From positions 1 to 23,017 of the forward strand of contig JAOADS010000010.1 in assembly GCA_026417195.1 (NCBI GenBank): a stretch of DNA of 23,017 nt, in the 5' to 3' direction. The position numbers and the translations under genes are program-made. Shown one piece after another: positions 1 through 8,006 of this stretch; positions within the stretch are counted from its first letter, which is position 1, and every line of letters begins with the position of its first letter. The notes beneath the pieces were generated by a model that was given only the letters and a program-made list of their open reading frames with translations, ran no database searches and was not told the DNA's origin. The DNA comes from Ignavibacteria bacterium. Its GTDB lineage: Bacteria; Bacteroidota; Ignavibacteria; Tepidaquicellales; OLB5.

Positions 1-2
1 CT

Positions 3-68
3 ACTCAAGATATTATTATACCCAGACATAGCAAATCTTTTTACCTGTTTAATATCAAAGGTCAATAA
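3..68 (+). CDS. possible C-terminal end of an upstream gene (partial)
   Basis: Frame 3 is open from the window edge and ends in TAA at 66-68, one base before the putative -7 element of the next gene. It would encode the last 21 residues of a protein, ending in the residues FNIKGQ. No family can be named from so short a piece. The other + frames either stop early or run into the next gene, so this is a plausible but weak call. Confidence 0.3.
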   Translation, partial: TQDIIIPRHSKSFYLFNIKGQ

Positions 69-76
69 TAAATTTG
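69..76 (+). promoter_or_regulatory. candidate -7 element (TAAATTTG)
   Basis: TAAATTTG matches the Bacteroidota -7 consensus TAnnTTTG and ends 13 bases before the ATG at 90. There is no TTG 20 bp upstream, so the -33 half is weak or missing. Confidence 0.3.
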
Positions 77-89
77 CAAAAAAACAGAT

Positions 90-944
90 ATGAGATCGTG
101 CCTCTTGGTAATTCTGATTTTATCAATAATTTTCTTAGGCTGTTCTAAGGAAAAATTCCGTTCGCCTGAAATCCAGCTCGGTCACGTTGATATTATTATA
201 GACAATGAGAGTTATATTAAATTAACTCAGGATACTTTCATGACAAGGTATTTTGCCATGACATTTTATGACACTTCCGAATACGGAAAACAGCCTACCT
301 ACGACTTCTTTATGATCGGTCAGGAAAACTTCCTTCACTTCAGTGATACAAGAGGTTTTTATGAAAAACAGACCGGCGGAGCTAACCTGATCTTTCAGAC
401 TATCAAACCGGGGATGCTTGACTCACTTAAAATTGCGTGGAAAAATTACTCTACTTACGCACTTGATGACAACTCTTCAAGCGGTCCCTCGCACACGCTA
501 TACGAATTATTCCCCCTGCTTAACTGGGACAGGGTAGAAAAACCAAGGTTAATCCCGTTCCTTACAACTTATTCTCCGGAAAGTTACCGTAACTGGAATT
601 TAAACACAGAAGGTGCAGATATGAGAACCTTTCTTGCATCTCAGGCCGGAGCCGGAATAAACAGAGTGCTTTTCAAAAAAATTAACGCTGTTTATTTAAA
701 CGCCACTGAAAGGGAAAATGAGTTGCTCAGGGCAGCCCTCATGGTATCTGGTTACAAGGAGGAAAACGGAATATTCACTCATCCTTCCAGTGCAGCGATT
801 TACATAAACACCATACAGGATGAGAATATCAATAGATTCACAAAGTGCAGGATTTCCCTTTCGTCACCGTTTCAGTATGAAAACAAATTCGGCAGACTCC
901 GAATCTCTATGAAGGAAACCGAGTGCTGGCTTTATTATGAATAA
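90..944 (+). CDS. lipoprotein of unknown function, possibly DUF5829/glyoxalase-like
   Basis: This encodes a 284-residue predicted lipoprotein. A short charged start and a hydrophobic stretch lead to a lipobox (FLGC, cysteine at about 18) followed by Ser-Lys-Glu-Lys, as expected for signal peptidase II processing and membrane anchoring. After the signal, the pattern GHVDIIIDNESY and the region to about residue 120 resemble the N-terminal strand-helix pattern of glyoxalase-like DUF5829 proteins, but this is recognition from memory and uncertain. No catalytic motif is evident. The ATG at 90 is chosen because it places the signal peptide at the N-terminus. It is followed after 18 bases by a small membrane ORF in the same frame and then by the yjbQ-like gene, so it may head a short operon. 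Confidence 0.75.
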   Translation: MRSCLLVILILSIIFLGCSKEKFRSPEIQLGHVDIIIDNESYIKLTQDTFMTRYFAMTFYDTSEYGKQPTYDFFMIGQENFLHFSDTRGFYEKQTGGANLIFQTIKPGMLDSLKIAWKNYSTYALDDNSSSGPSHTLYELFPLLNWDRVEKPRLIPFLTTYSPESYRNWNLNTEGADMRTFLASQAGAGINRVLFKKINAVYLNATERENELLRAALMVSGYKEENGIFTHPSSAAIYINTIQDENINRFTKCRISLSSPFQYENKFGRLRISMKETECWLYYE

Positions 945-962
945 ATATATAACCTTAATTCT

Positions 963-1100
963 GTGGATTTAGCAATTATTATATTTGGTATAATAGGTGT
1001 AATTCTTTTCGGAGCTTACGTGTTTTTTATCATAAAGACAGCTCATGATGATGAAAAAAACAAAAAGAAAAAACACCATCACCAAAACGGTACATCCTGA
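963..1100 (+). CDS. small single-pass membrane protein, 45 residues
   Basis: A GTG start opens a 45-codon frame ending in TGA at 1098-1100. Residues 2-24 are almost purely hydrophobic (Ile, Leu, Val, Phe, Gly) and form one membrane segment. The tail is highly charged, with Asp-Asp-Glu, a run of lysines and three histidines. This amphipathic layout and the fit between the lipoprotein gene (18 bases away) and the yjbQ-like gene (5 bases away) argue for a real gene. It has no visible Shine-Dalgarno sequence, like many genes here. The function is unknown. The histidine/lysine tail could bind a metal or a partner, but that is only a guess. GTG is the only usual start codon in this frame after the preceding stop. 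Confidence 0.55.
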   Translation: MDLAIIIFGIIGVILFGAYVFFIIKTAHDDEKNKKKKHHHQNGTS

Positions 1101-1105
1101 AATAT

Positions 1106-1525
1106 TTGATCATACAAAAAGAAATAACCCTCAAGCCAAAACCAAGAGGATTTCATTTAGTAACTGATGAGGTTATATCTGCAGTGCCTGAGATCAGAAA
1201 AATCAAAACAGGCATACTCCATATTTTCATAAAACACACCTCAGCTTCTCTCACTATCAATGAAAATGCCGATCCAACTGTAAGAAGTGACATGGAAAAA
1301 CATTTCAGTGTAATCGTCCCTGAAGATGCAGATTACTTTGAACATACATATGAAGGACCTGATGATATGACATCACACATAAAAGCATCACTTCTGGGTT
1401 CTTCATTACTCATACCCTTATCTCAAGGAAAGTTAAGAATAGGAACCTGGCAGGGAATATACCTTTGTGAACATCGCAAGAAAGCAGAAGGCAGAAAAAT
1501 AGTTATCACAATAATAGGAGAATAA
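1106..1525 (+). CDS. yjbQ: YjbQ family (UPF0047) protein
   Basis: This is a 139-residue protein of the YjbQ/UPF0047 family, whose members have been described as secondary thiamine-phosphate synthases. The family signatures are visible in order: an N-terminal strand with KPRGFHLVTDE, then HIFIKHTSASLTINENADP, then a central HTYEGPDDMTSHIKASLLG, and the end GTWQGIYLCEHR. The conserved histidines and Asn/Asp residues of the presumed active site are all present and the length is typical. The start is TTG at 1106, because no ATG exists before the conserved region and the alignment of family N-termini fits. It is 5 bases after the small membrane ORF and directly abuts the CopD-like gene. Physiological role remains uncertain. 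Confidence 0.9.
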   Translation: MIIQKEITLKPKPRGFHLVTDEVISAVPEIRKIKTGILHIFIKHTSASLTINENADPTVRSDMEKHFSVIVPEDADYFEHTYEGPDDMTSHIKASLLGSSLLIPLSQGKLRIGTWQGIYLCEHRKKAEGRKIVITIIGE

Positions 1526-1954
1526 ATGCACAAGTGGCTGGTAATTTTACATTCTCTCGGAGCATGCGTCTGGATAGGAGGTCATTTACTCTTATCACTA
1601 AAATATCTCCCTGAAAGCCTAAGATTGAAAAATCAGGAAATTATTTTATCATTCGAGAGAAAATTTGAAAAAATAGGGATACCGGCTCTTTTGATTCAAC
1701 TTATTAGTGGAATAGGACTCATGCACCTATACCATATAAGCTGGTTTGACTTCAGCACTCAGATAGCTTCAATCATATCAATTAAATTCATACTGATTAT
1801 AATTACAATTCTCTTGGCAGTTCATGCAAGATTTTTCATAATACCGAAACTCCAACCCTCAAATTTGAAATTACTCTCATTTCATATCATAACAGTTACA
1901 ATAATTTCAATTATCATGTTGTTTCTCGGAATATCGGTGAGATTTGGTCTGTAA
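1526..1954 (+). CDS. CopD-like four-helix membrane protein
   Basis: This encodes a 142-residue membrane protein with about four transmembrane segments (roughly 4-24, 52-70, 78-100 and 116-138). The N-terminal pattern LHSLGACVWIGG with a conserved His and Trp, and the histidine pair around MHLYH, resemble the CopD family of copper-resistance or heme-associated membrane proteins. The ATG starts on the base after the yjbQ stop, and AGGAG at 1516-1520 is a reasonable ribosome binding site. It may move or sense copper, which would suit a copper-enzyme user such as the nitrite reducer suggested at the other end of the window, but this link is inference. DUF2269-type proteins are an alternative. Confidence 0.6.
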   Translation: MHKWLVILHSLGACVWIGGHLLLSLKYLPESLRLKNQEIILSFERKFEKIGIPALLIQLISGIGLMHLYHISWFDFSTQIASIISIKFILIIITILLAVHARFFIIPKLQPSNLKLLSFHIITVTIISIIMLFLGISVRFGL

Positions 1955-2029
1955 ATTTGCCCTCTGGCTGATAATTGAAAAACCGAAGCAGAGATGAACC
2001 CGTTATTCCGGAATTAAAACTTAAACTGT

Positions 2030-2701
2030 CTAAGCTTTAGCTTTCTTTTCCTTCTTGTGATCAAGATCCGGAATCTTGTTTACATCTATCAGATACCTCG
2101 GAACTGAACGGAATACATAATCCCAGAGAGGATTTGAAACACCGTAAGCTGTATGTTCATCTTCATAGTGATGACGCAGATGATATGAACGGAGAAACTT
2201 TCCGATTTTACCTTTCATATTAAGGTGATGAGTAGCATAGTGTATGGAGTCATAGCTGACATAACCTAATACAAATCCGGAAAAAACTATTAAGTAAAAA
2301 TTTCCGAAAATCAGCATGAAGGAGTAAAAGAAAAATATTGCAAGCGGAACGCTTACTAAAAGTGGCATAACCAGTCTGGTTTCATCCCGTGGATAATCGT
2401 GATGTATCCCATGAATCAAAAAATGTACTTTTTTACCCAACTCACTTTTAGGCTCGTAATGGAAAACCCAGCGGTGAATTACATATTCAACAAATGTCCA
2501 GAGAAGAATGCCCCCTAAAAATGCAACCACACCCCAGTACCACTCAACCCTTTGAAATCCGAAATAGGCACAAATCAAAAGAACCGGTACATAAACAATA
2601 ACCGGCGTTACCGGATGTATATGAGAGAAATATTCAAGAACGGGATTTTTAAAAAGAGGAATAGTTTCGTTCTTATTTGATACGTATTTTGATTTTGCCA
2701 T
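2030..2701 (-). CDS. fatty acid hydroxylase family protein (FA2H/sterol desaturase superfamily)
   Basis: This is a 223-residue integral membrane protein of the fatty acid hydroxylase superfamily (PF04116). Members are di-metal, oxygen-dependent enzymes that hydroxylate fatty acyl chains, often position 2 in sphingolipids. The histidine clusters are complete: HRWVFH (76-81), HGIHHDYP (97-104), HYATHH (154-159) and HLRHH (174-178). Membrane segments lie around 33-50, 56-75, 110-130 and 132-150. The C-terminus is lysine-rich. It is a single-gene unit facing away from the NUDIX gene, with a well-formed promoter at 2723-2753 and a leader of about 20 bases. Family membership is clear; the exact substrate is not. 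Because it needs oxygen, it would work only under oxic or microoxic conditions. Confidence 0.88.
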   Translation of the reverse strand: MAKSKYVSNKNETIPLFKNPVLEYFSHIHPVTPVIVYVPVLLICAYFGFQRVEWYWGVVAFLGGILLWTFVEYVIHRWVFHYEPKSELGKKVHFLIHGIHHDYPRDETRLVMPLLVSVPLAIFFFYSFMLIFGNFYLIVFSGFVLGYVSYDSIHYATHHLNMKGKIGKFLRSYHLRHHYEDEHTAYGVSNPLWDYVFRSVPRYLIDVNKIPDLDHKKEKKAKA

Positions 2702-2722
2702 TTTTATTTAAAGGTTTATTTA

Positions 2723-2753
2723 CAAAATTACAAAAGCAAAAAAGTTTTTACAA
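2723..2753 (-). promoter_or_regulatory. promoter of the fatty acid hydroxylase gene (TTG, 20 bp, TAATTTTG)
   Basis: On the minus strand TTG (2753-2751) is separated by exactly 20 bases from TAATTTTG (2730-2723). This fits the Bacteroidota -33/-7 consensus. The -33 sits in CATTG, as in the two other best promoters found here. About 21 bases separate the -7 element from the ATG. Confidence 0.55.
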
Positions 2754-2782
2754 TGATTAACATCGCTATAAATGCCTACTGA

Positions 2783-3319
2783 ATGCTGAAAAAATGGAAA
2801 AAAGTTTCAGAAAAGATACTTTACAGAAATAAATGGTGGACCTATAAAGTTGATATTTATGAATTTCCTGAAGGGAATCAAGGGGAATACCACTATGCTT
2901 TCACTCATGGCTCTGTTTTTATAATACCCATTGCGGAAGACGGAAAGATAATCATGGTAAAGCAATACAGATATCTCAATGACAGGTTAAGTGTGGAATT
3001 CCCCGGAGGTGGCGTGAAGATTCCGGGTAATGAAGAATTTGAGGCACATAAGGAACTTATAGAAGAAACCGGTTATGACGGAGAGCTTGAAAAGATAGGT
3101 ATCTTCAATCCTTACAACGGAGTTACAAACGAGATATGCCATGTTTACGTTGCAAGGAATCTCCATAGATCAGAAGAGTTCATCAAGGATGACTCGGAGG
3201 AATTTGAAATTTTGTATCTTTCAAAAGATGAAATCAGTAATATGATTGAGACAAATGAAATTTATGACGGTATGACTCTTGCAGCCTGGTCACTCTCACA
3301 GAAAATCTTAAACTCATAA
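2783..3319 (+). CDS. NUDIX hydrolase, ADP-ribose pyrophosphatase-like
   Basis: This 178-residue protein is a NUDIX hydrolase, most like the ADP-sugar pyrophosphatase group that cleaves ADP-ribose to AMP and ribose 5-phosphate. Visible marks are the strand IIMVKQYRY, the ELPxG-like turn VEFPGGG, and the NUDIX helix KELIEETGY, followed by a FNPYNGVTNE loop typical of this subgroup. The core reads KELIEETG, so Lys replaces the usual Arg, and a Gly falls where the first box Glu is expected unless the loop is shifted by one. The two catalytic Glu residues of EExG are intact. The ATG at 2783 gives the usual length. The next gene follows after 7 bases. Substrate is not certain. Confidence 0.85.
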   Translation: MLKKWKKVSEKILYRNKWWTYKVDIYEFPEGNQGEYHYAFTHGSVFIIPIAEDGKIIMVKQYRYLNDRLSVEFPGGGVKIPGNEEFEAHKELIEETGYDGELEKIGIFNPYNGVTNEICHVYVARNLHRSEEFIKDDSEEFEILYLSKDEISNMIETNEIYDGMTLAAWSLSQKILNS

Positions 3320-3326
3320 TAAATAA

Positions 3327-4070
3327 ATGAAAAAAAACTTAATTCTATTCATATTATTTTCAACCATCTCTTCATTTTCGGATACTACTTTTACAGTAGA
3401 TCTAAACTTTGACGGAAAATCAGAAAAAGTCAGCTTCAGTGTAACCGAGACCAATAACTACATACTTGAAATAAACGGTGACAGGGTTTACGGAGAGCTG
3501 ATTTGCAGTTATGATCCTGCTATTGAAATATTCGATATCAACAGGAATGATAACAGAAGAGATTTAGCTGTAAGTGTATGGTGCGAAGGAGACAATAAAG
3601 TATATAATTTTTATCAATACTCCGAAGGGAAAATAGATTCTATCGGTACCTTATCTGCCGGATACTTGGAAATAAACGGAAACAGCGTAATCAGAGGCAG
3701 TAAATGGATGGGATTTTATGCCATAATGCTTGATTATGAATTCGACTTCAGAAAGAAAAAAATCCAACTTAAAACCAAAGAGTTTTATGATGTAAACCAG
3801 AAGGCTAAGGTTACTTCGGAATTTTCACTTCGTACATATCGTGATGATAATTCATCTGTTGCTCATACTCTCAAACCAGGCGATGAAATTACATTGGTGA
3901 AATCTGATGTTAGTCCTCAATGTCCGGATGAAAATATCTCCGGTGAATATGCGTATATTTACGATATATTTTGCGACTGGTTTTTAATAAAAACAAAAGA
4001 TGGACGTAAAGGCTGGTGCAGACTGAGAGATTTTAAAGATAAAGTGGAAGGGTTAATATGGGCTGGATAA
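3327..4070 (+). CDS. secreted protein with VCBS-like N-terminus and bacterial SH3-like domain
   Basis: This 247-residue protein starts with a typical signal peptide (Lys-Lys, then a hydrophobic core to about residue 18), so it is exported to the periplasm or cell surface. Residues 22-80 contain two segments resembling FG-GAP/VCBS calcium-binding repeats (DLNFDGKSE and DINRNDNRRDLAV). Residues 160-240 look like a bacterial SH3 domain: a threonine/arginine start, LKPGDEITLV, and the final WFLIKTKDGRKGWCRL signature. Such domains commonly bind peptidoglycan or peptides. It follows the NUDIX gene by 7 bases and is likely co-transcribed. No enzymatic motif is visible. The function is unknown. Confidence 0.75.
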   Translation: MKKNLILFILFSTISSFSDTTFTVDLNFDGKSEKVSFSVTETNNYILEINGDRVYGELICSYDPAIEIFDINRNDNRRDLAVSVWCEGDNKVYNFYQYSEGKIDSIGTLSAGYLEINGNSVIRGSKWMGFYAIMLDYEFDFRKKKIQLKTKEFYDVNQKAKVTSEFSLRTYRDDNSSVAHTLKPGDEITLVKSDVSPQCPDENISGEYAYIYDIFCDWFLIKTKDGRKGWCRLRDFKDKVEGLIWAG

Positions 4071-4106
4071 TATTTCGAATATGAATGTAAAAAACATCAA
4101 ATTTCA

Positions 4107-4137
4107 TTGATAGTTAAAGCACAGCTCTTTAACTTTG
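4107..4137 (+). promoter_or_regulatory. promoter of the TPR lipoprotein gene (TTG, 20 bp, TAACTTTG)
   Basis: TTG at 4107-4109 (in CATTG) and TAACTTTG at 4130-4137 are separated by exactly 20 bases, matching the Bacteroidota promoter pattern. The -7 element ends 23 bases before the ATG at 4161. This explains the TTG at 4107, which would otherwise be read as an upstream start codon. Confidence 0.55.
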
Positions 4138-4160
4138 TTTATAAAAAAATTAATCAAACT

Positions 4161-4859
4161 ATGAGTATGCTGAACAGAAAACTCTTAATAATTACTTTTA
4201 TAGTCGCCTTCACATTTTCTTCCTGTACTAAAGAATCTGAGGAAACAATCCTTACAAATGCTCGTAACAAAACCGAAGAGGCTAAAAAGCTTGAAGCTGA
4301 AAACAAAGTTGACGAAGCTAAGAAGCTATACTCAGAAGCTGTAGAGATTTACAAAAAGTTCCTCAAAGAATATCCGGATTCCAAGCTTGCTCCTGAAGTT
4401 TATAGTAACATCGCAAAAATCTATATAGACAATCTCAGGGAATATCCCAATGCCATAAAACATTATGAAGAACTGATTTCGAAATATCCCGACAGTAAGG
4501 AAGCCAAATACGGAATGTTCATGATTGCATTTGTTTATGATGAAATGCTCAAAGATAAGGATAAAGCCAAAGAACATTATAAAAAATTTCTGGAAAAATA
4601 TCCTCAGGATACAGACCCTAACGAAAAAATGAGCGAATCAGCAAGGATGATGCTCCAGATGCTTGAAGAAAATAAGAGTATTGAAGATATTATAAAAGGC
4701 TCTGTTGAATCGAAAGAAACTAAGAAAGAATCATCAGGCGAAAAGAAACCTGAGATTGATACAAACCTTAAGAAAACAGATCAAAACTCAGATCCGAGAG
4801 TTCCTCCTCAGAAGAACCCGGATGCAGAAGACAGTGATTCAAAAGACACGAAACAATAA
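4161..4859 (+). CDS. tetratricopeptide-repeat lipoprotein
   Basis: This encodes a 232-residue lipoprotein. The start is ATG 4161 rather than the in-frame TTG at 4107, because the hydrophobic signal and lipobox (FSSC) then lie at the N-terminus and because the TTG serves as a promoter element. After the lipid-modified Cys come Lys/Glu-rich helices and about three TPR units with the patterns YKKFLKEYPDSKLAPEV, YEELISKYPDSKEA and YKKFLEKYPQD, similar to the outer-membrane BamD/YbgF style of repeats. The final 60 residues are hydrophilic, rich in Lys, Glu, Asp and Ser, and probably disordered. It may scaffold an envelope complex. Its specific role is unknown. It precedes the DUF58 gene by 49 bases. 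Confidence 0.85.
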   Translation: MSMLNRKLLIITFIVAFTFSSCTKESEETILTNARNKTEEAKKLEAENKVDEAKKLYSEAVEIYKKFLKEYPDSKLAPEVYSNIAKIYIDNLREYPNAIKHYEELISKYPDSKEAKYGMFMIAFVYDEMLKDKDKAKEHYKKFLEKYPQDTDPNEKMSESARMMLQMLEENKSIEDIIKGSVESKETKKESSGEKKPEIDTNLKKTDQNSDPRVPPQKNPDAEDSDSKDTKQ

Positions 4860-4908
4860 TAAAAATAAATATGTTGGCTAATTCAGCAGTGTTGATTAAT
4901 TTCAGAAA

Positions 4909-5886
4909 TTGGAAACCGATTACAGGAAATACCTCGAGCCTTCAGTCATTTCACGCCTCTCCAACATTGAGCTAAAAGCAAAACTGGTAGTTGAAGGGTT
5001 CATTGCAGGGCTGCATCAGAGCCCGTATCACGGATTCAGCGTTGAGTTCACCGAACACCGCCCTTACATGCCCGGTGACGATTTAAAATATCTTGACTGG
5101 AAAGTATTAGGAAGAACTGATCGTTACTACATCAAACAGTTTGAAGAAGAAACGAACCTGAAAAGTTACCTGATAATTGATGCCAGCCGATCAATGTCAT
5201 TCAGATCTGATAGCATTGATACTTCTCCACTCTCTTCCTTCAGAAATTTTTTCAGAAAGAAGTCTCAGGCAAGACCCTATTCATATAAACCGGTTATAAG
5301 TAAACTTGAGTATTCATCTTATCTTGCCGCATCCATTGCAATGCTTATGCATTTCCAGAAAGATGCATCAGGACTTGTTATATACGATGAAAAAATCAGA
5401 ACTTTTATACCTCCAAAAGCCACAAGTCAAAACCTTAAGCAGATATTGCTTCAGCTTTCAGGTATAATTCCTTCAGGCAAAACAAATACATCAGAATCTT
5501 TAAATGAAGTTGCTGAAAAAATAAAACGCAGGGGTCTTGTGATTATATTCAGTGACCTTTTTGATGAACAGAAAAAAGTTATAAAAGCAATACGTCACTT
5601 CAGATACAAAAAAAATGAGGTTATTGTGTTTCATATTTTGGATCCTCTGGAGTTGAACCTCCTTACTGATACACCGCTTACCATAAGAGATATGGAAAGC
5701 GGTCAGGAACTGCAGGCTCAGCCTCTTGCAGTAATTAACTCATACCGCGAGGCTCTTCAGGAATTTATTGACAATTACAAAACTGCATGCTTTTCAGATA
5801 ACACAGACTACGTTCTGATATCAACTAACACACCTTTTGACAAAGCACTTTTTGAATATCTGAATAAAAGAAAAACCCTGCATTAA
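4909..5886 (+). CDS. DUF58 domain protein (vWA-like)
   Basis: This 325-residue protein belongs to the DUF58 family, which is usually encoded beside MoxR ATPases and BatA/BatB proteins. Signature blocks are visible: the N-terminal ELKAKLVVEGF, SPYHGFSVEFTEHRPYMPGDDLKYLDWKV, the vWA metal-site-like DASRSMS (about 95-101) and the later VIIFSDLFDE. It is predicted cytoplasmic, without a signal peptide or membrane segment. The start must be TTG at 4909, because a stop lies four codons upstream and the family alignment begins there. No moxR or bat gene is in this window, which is unusual. The repeat-protein gene starts 2 bases after its stop. Confidence 0.88.
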   Translation: METDYRKYLEPSVISRLSNIELKAKLVVEGFIAGLHQSPYHGFSVEFTEHRPYMPGDDLKYLDWKVLGRTDRYYIKQFEEETNLKSYLIIDASRSMSFRSDSIDTSPLSSFRNFFRKKSQARPYSYKPVISKLEYSSYLAASIAMLMHFQKDASGLVIYDEKIRTFIPPKATSQNLKQILLQLSGIIPSGKTNTSESLNEVAEKIKRRGLVIIFSDLFDEQKKVIKAIRHFRYKKNEVIVFHILDPLELNLLTDTPLTIRDMESGQELQAQPLAVINSYREALQEFIDNYKTACFSDNTDYVLISTNTPFDKALFEYLNKRKTLH

Positions 5887-5888
5887 AA

Positions 5889-7934
5889 TTGAAAATCTGC
5901 TATTTACATTTACTGATTACTATATCGTTGTTCAGTCAAAATCTCCACATCAGATTTGACGGAATACCTGTTACTATCGGCTCATCTATCTGCTCTAATC
6001 CATTTAATGGCGGAATAGACATTCCGAAATTCCAGTTCACAGATATTGATAATGACGGAAAAACAGACCTGTTTATCTATGACAGGGACACAAGTCTTAA
6101 CTTTTATAAGAACATAGGAACTCCTTCCAATCCTCAATACCTGATGTTTACAAGAAAATATCAGAATCTGAGTATAAAAAACTGGTTTTACTTTGTTGAC
6201 ATAGATAATAACGGCGTTAAGGATTTATTCACCGGAGGAGATTCACAGTATGTGAGATATTACAAAAACTTCGGAACTGCATCATCGCCAAACTTTATAT
6301 TACAGACATATTCGGTAAGAACAGATCTTAACGTACCCATAGAAAGTGAGTCTCCATGCTTTCCTGTATTTGTTGATATTGATTCAGACGGAGACTTTGA
6401 TTTCCTTACCGGCACCCAGGTTGGCAGAATCACATATTATGAGAACATAGGAACTCCATCATCGTTTCAGTTCAGGTTTATAACAGACTTTTTCAGGAAC
6501 ATAGAAATAATCGGTCCGGGCACAGATCACGGAGCAAGTGCAATAACATTTGAAGACATAAACGGAGATGCAAGAAAAGATCTCTTCTGGGGTGACCTTT
6601 TCGGACACAGCATATATTTCATCAGAAACACAGGTACTCCGCAGAATTTTGCCTGGACAGTAATAGATTCAGCCTATCCGCCTCCGAATGTCTGGACTTC
6701 AGCTGGTTTCAACATGCCCGGAGTAATTGACATAGATTCTGACGGCCTGAAAGATTTTTTTATTGGTGTACTTATCGGCTCAAGAACTTTAAACAATTTC
6801 GTTTATTACAGAAATACCGGTCCTTTAAACAATCCACAGTTTACCAAAATCTCGGAAAATTATATTCTATCAGTTGACGTTGGAAGTTTCAGCTATCCGT
6901 GTTTTACAGACATTGATAATGACGGAGACAGGGATTTGTTTATTGGATATGAGAGATCTGTTGCATATTTCAGAAATACGGGAAGTCCTTCCTCTCCGGC
7001 ATTTTCCCGTGTTACAGACAGTATTCCAATGCCGGTAAGTAACTTTAATTTCTCCGTTACAGCCGGTGATCTTGATGGTGACGGTAAAAAAGATCTGGTA
7101 ATAGGTTACTTTGCCCTTGCAAGACTCCGCTGGCTGAAAAATACCGGGGCCATATCAAATCCTGTATTCACATATCAGCCTTCCCAGCTGGATACAATGA
7201 ACCTAACACAGTCAAGTGCTCCCTGTCTTGCAGACCTTGACGGTGACGGTGATCTTGATATGCTTGTAGGCAATTCTTCAGGAAGATTAACTTATTACAG
7301 AAATAACGGAACGCCCTCATCTTTCAATTTTAGTTTCATTACTAATAACTATCAGAGCATATTCGTTGGAAATGACGCTGCTCCGAATCTTGCAGACCTT
7401 GACAGTGATGGTGATCTAGATCTGCTTGTCGGTAACAGAACTGGCTGGATTTATTTTTACAGAAACACTGGTTCAATCTCCTCTCCGAATTTTATATTGG
7501 TTACAACATCATATGCAGGCATAAACGTAGGTCAGAATGCTGTCCCTGCATCAGTTGACATTAATTCTGATACAGATATGGATTTATTCATAGGTAATAT
7601 AAAGGGAGGATTATATTATCTTGAAAACAGAGATGTATTCGGCATAAGCCAGATCGGCAGTGAAGTACCGGGAGGATTCCGTCTGTATCCTAATTATCCT
7701 AATCCATTTAATCCTACAACAAAAATAAAATTCAATATACCTGTTTATTGTAAGGTTCAGCTGAATATTTATGATATAAACGGAAGGAAGCTAAGAGAAA
7801 TCCTCAACAGACATTTGCATCCGGGAATTTACGAAACTGAATGGAACGCCTCGGAATATTCAAGCGGAGTTTATATATATATAATTCAGGCAGGGAATTT
7901 CAGGGATTACGGTAAAATGGTTCTTCTTAAGTAA
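5889..7934 (+). CDS. FG-GAP/VCBS repeat surface protein with T9SS C-terminal sorting domain
   Basis: This 681-residue secreted protein begins with a signal peptide (TTG start, hydrophobic to about residue 16). Ten repeats of the type DIDNDGxxDLFIG occur between about residues 50 and 570, each followed by a YYxNxGTPSSPxF strand. These Asp/Asn-rich loops normally bind calcium in a beta-propeller. Residues 588-681 form a type IX secretion sorting domain: GFRLYPNYPNPFNPTTKIK, YDINGRKLRE, SGVYIYIIQAG and a final KMVLLK. Such domains direct passage through the outer membrane by the Por/T9SS machinery and attachment to the cell surface. It starts 2 bases after the DUF58 stop, so the two may share a transcript. 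The ligand is unknown. Confidence 0.9.
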   Translation: MKICYLHLLITISLFSQNLHIRFDGIPVTIGSSICSNPFNGGIDIPKFQFTDIDNDGKTDLFIYDRDTSLNFYKNIGTPSNPQYLMFTRKYQNLSIKNWFYFVDIDNNGVKDLFTGGDSQYVRYYKNFGTASSPNFILQTYSVRTDLNVPIESESPCFPVFVDIDSDGDFDFLTGTQVGRITYYENIGTPSSFQFRFITDFFRNIEIIGPGTDHGASAITFEDINGDARKDLFWGDLFGHSIYFIRNTGTPQNFAWTVIDSAYPPPNVWTSAGFNMPGVIDIDSDGLKDFFIGVLIGSRTLNNFVYYRNTGPLNNPQFTKISENYILSVDVGSFSYPCFTDIDNDGDRDLFIGYERSVAYFRNTGSPSSPAFSRVTDSIPMPVSNFNFSVTAGDLDGDGKKDLVIGYFALARLRWLKNTGAISNPVFTYQPSQLDTMNLTQSSAPCLADLDGDGDLDMLVGNSSGRLTYYRNNGTPSSFNFSFITNNYQSIFVGNDAAPNLADLDSDGDLDLLVGNRTGWIYFYRNTGSISSPNFILVTTSYAGINVGQNAVPASVDINSDTDMDLFIGNIKGGLYYLENRDVFGISQIGSEVPGGFRLYPNYPNPFNPTTKIKFNIPVYCKVQLNIYDINGRKLREILNRHLHPGIYETEWNASEYSSGVYIYIIQAGNFRDYGKMVLLK

Positions 7935-8006
7935 GAATTTTCTGACTTAAATATTAAAAAAATATTAATTAAAATTGTACTAAATAAAAAAATTAATGTA
8001 AACTAT

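Noticed and set aside
2005..2014. Palindrome ATTCCGGAAT in the convergent gap after the CopD-like gene
   Set aside because: It is short, has no loop or T-run, and the same 10-mer occurs by chance inside the FNR-like gene.
4107..4160. N-terminal extension of the TPR lipoprotein from TTG 4107
   Set aside because: It would bury the signal peptide behind 18 residues, and the TTG is explained as the -33 element of a promoter with a -7 at 4130-4137.
5889..7934. DNA repeats or a recombination hot spot in the repeat-protein gene
   Set aside because: The repetition is at protein level (FG-GAP loops); the DNA copies have diverged.
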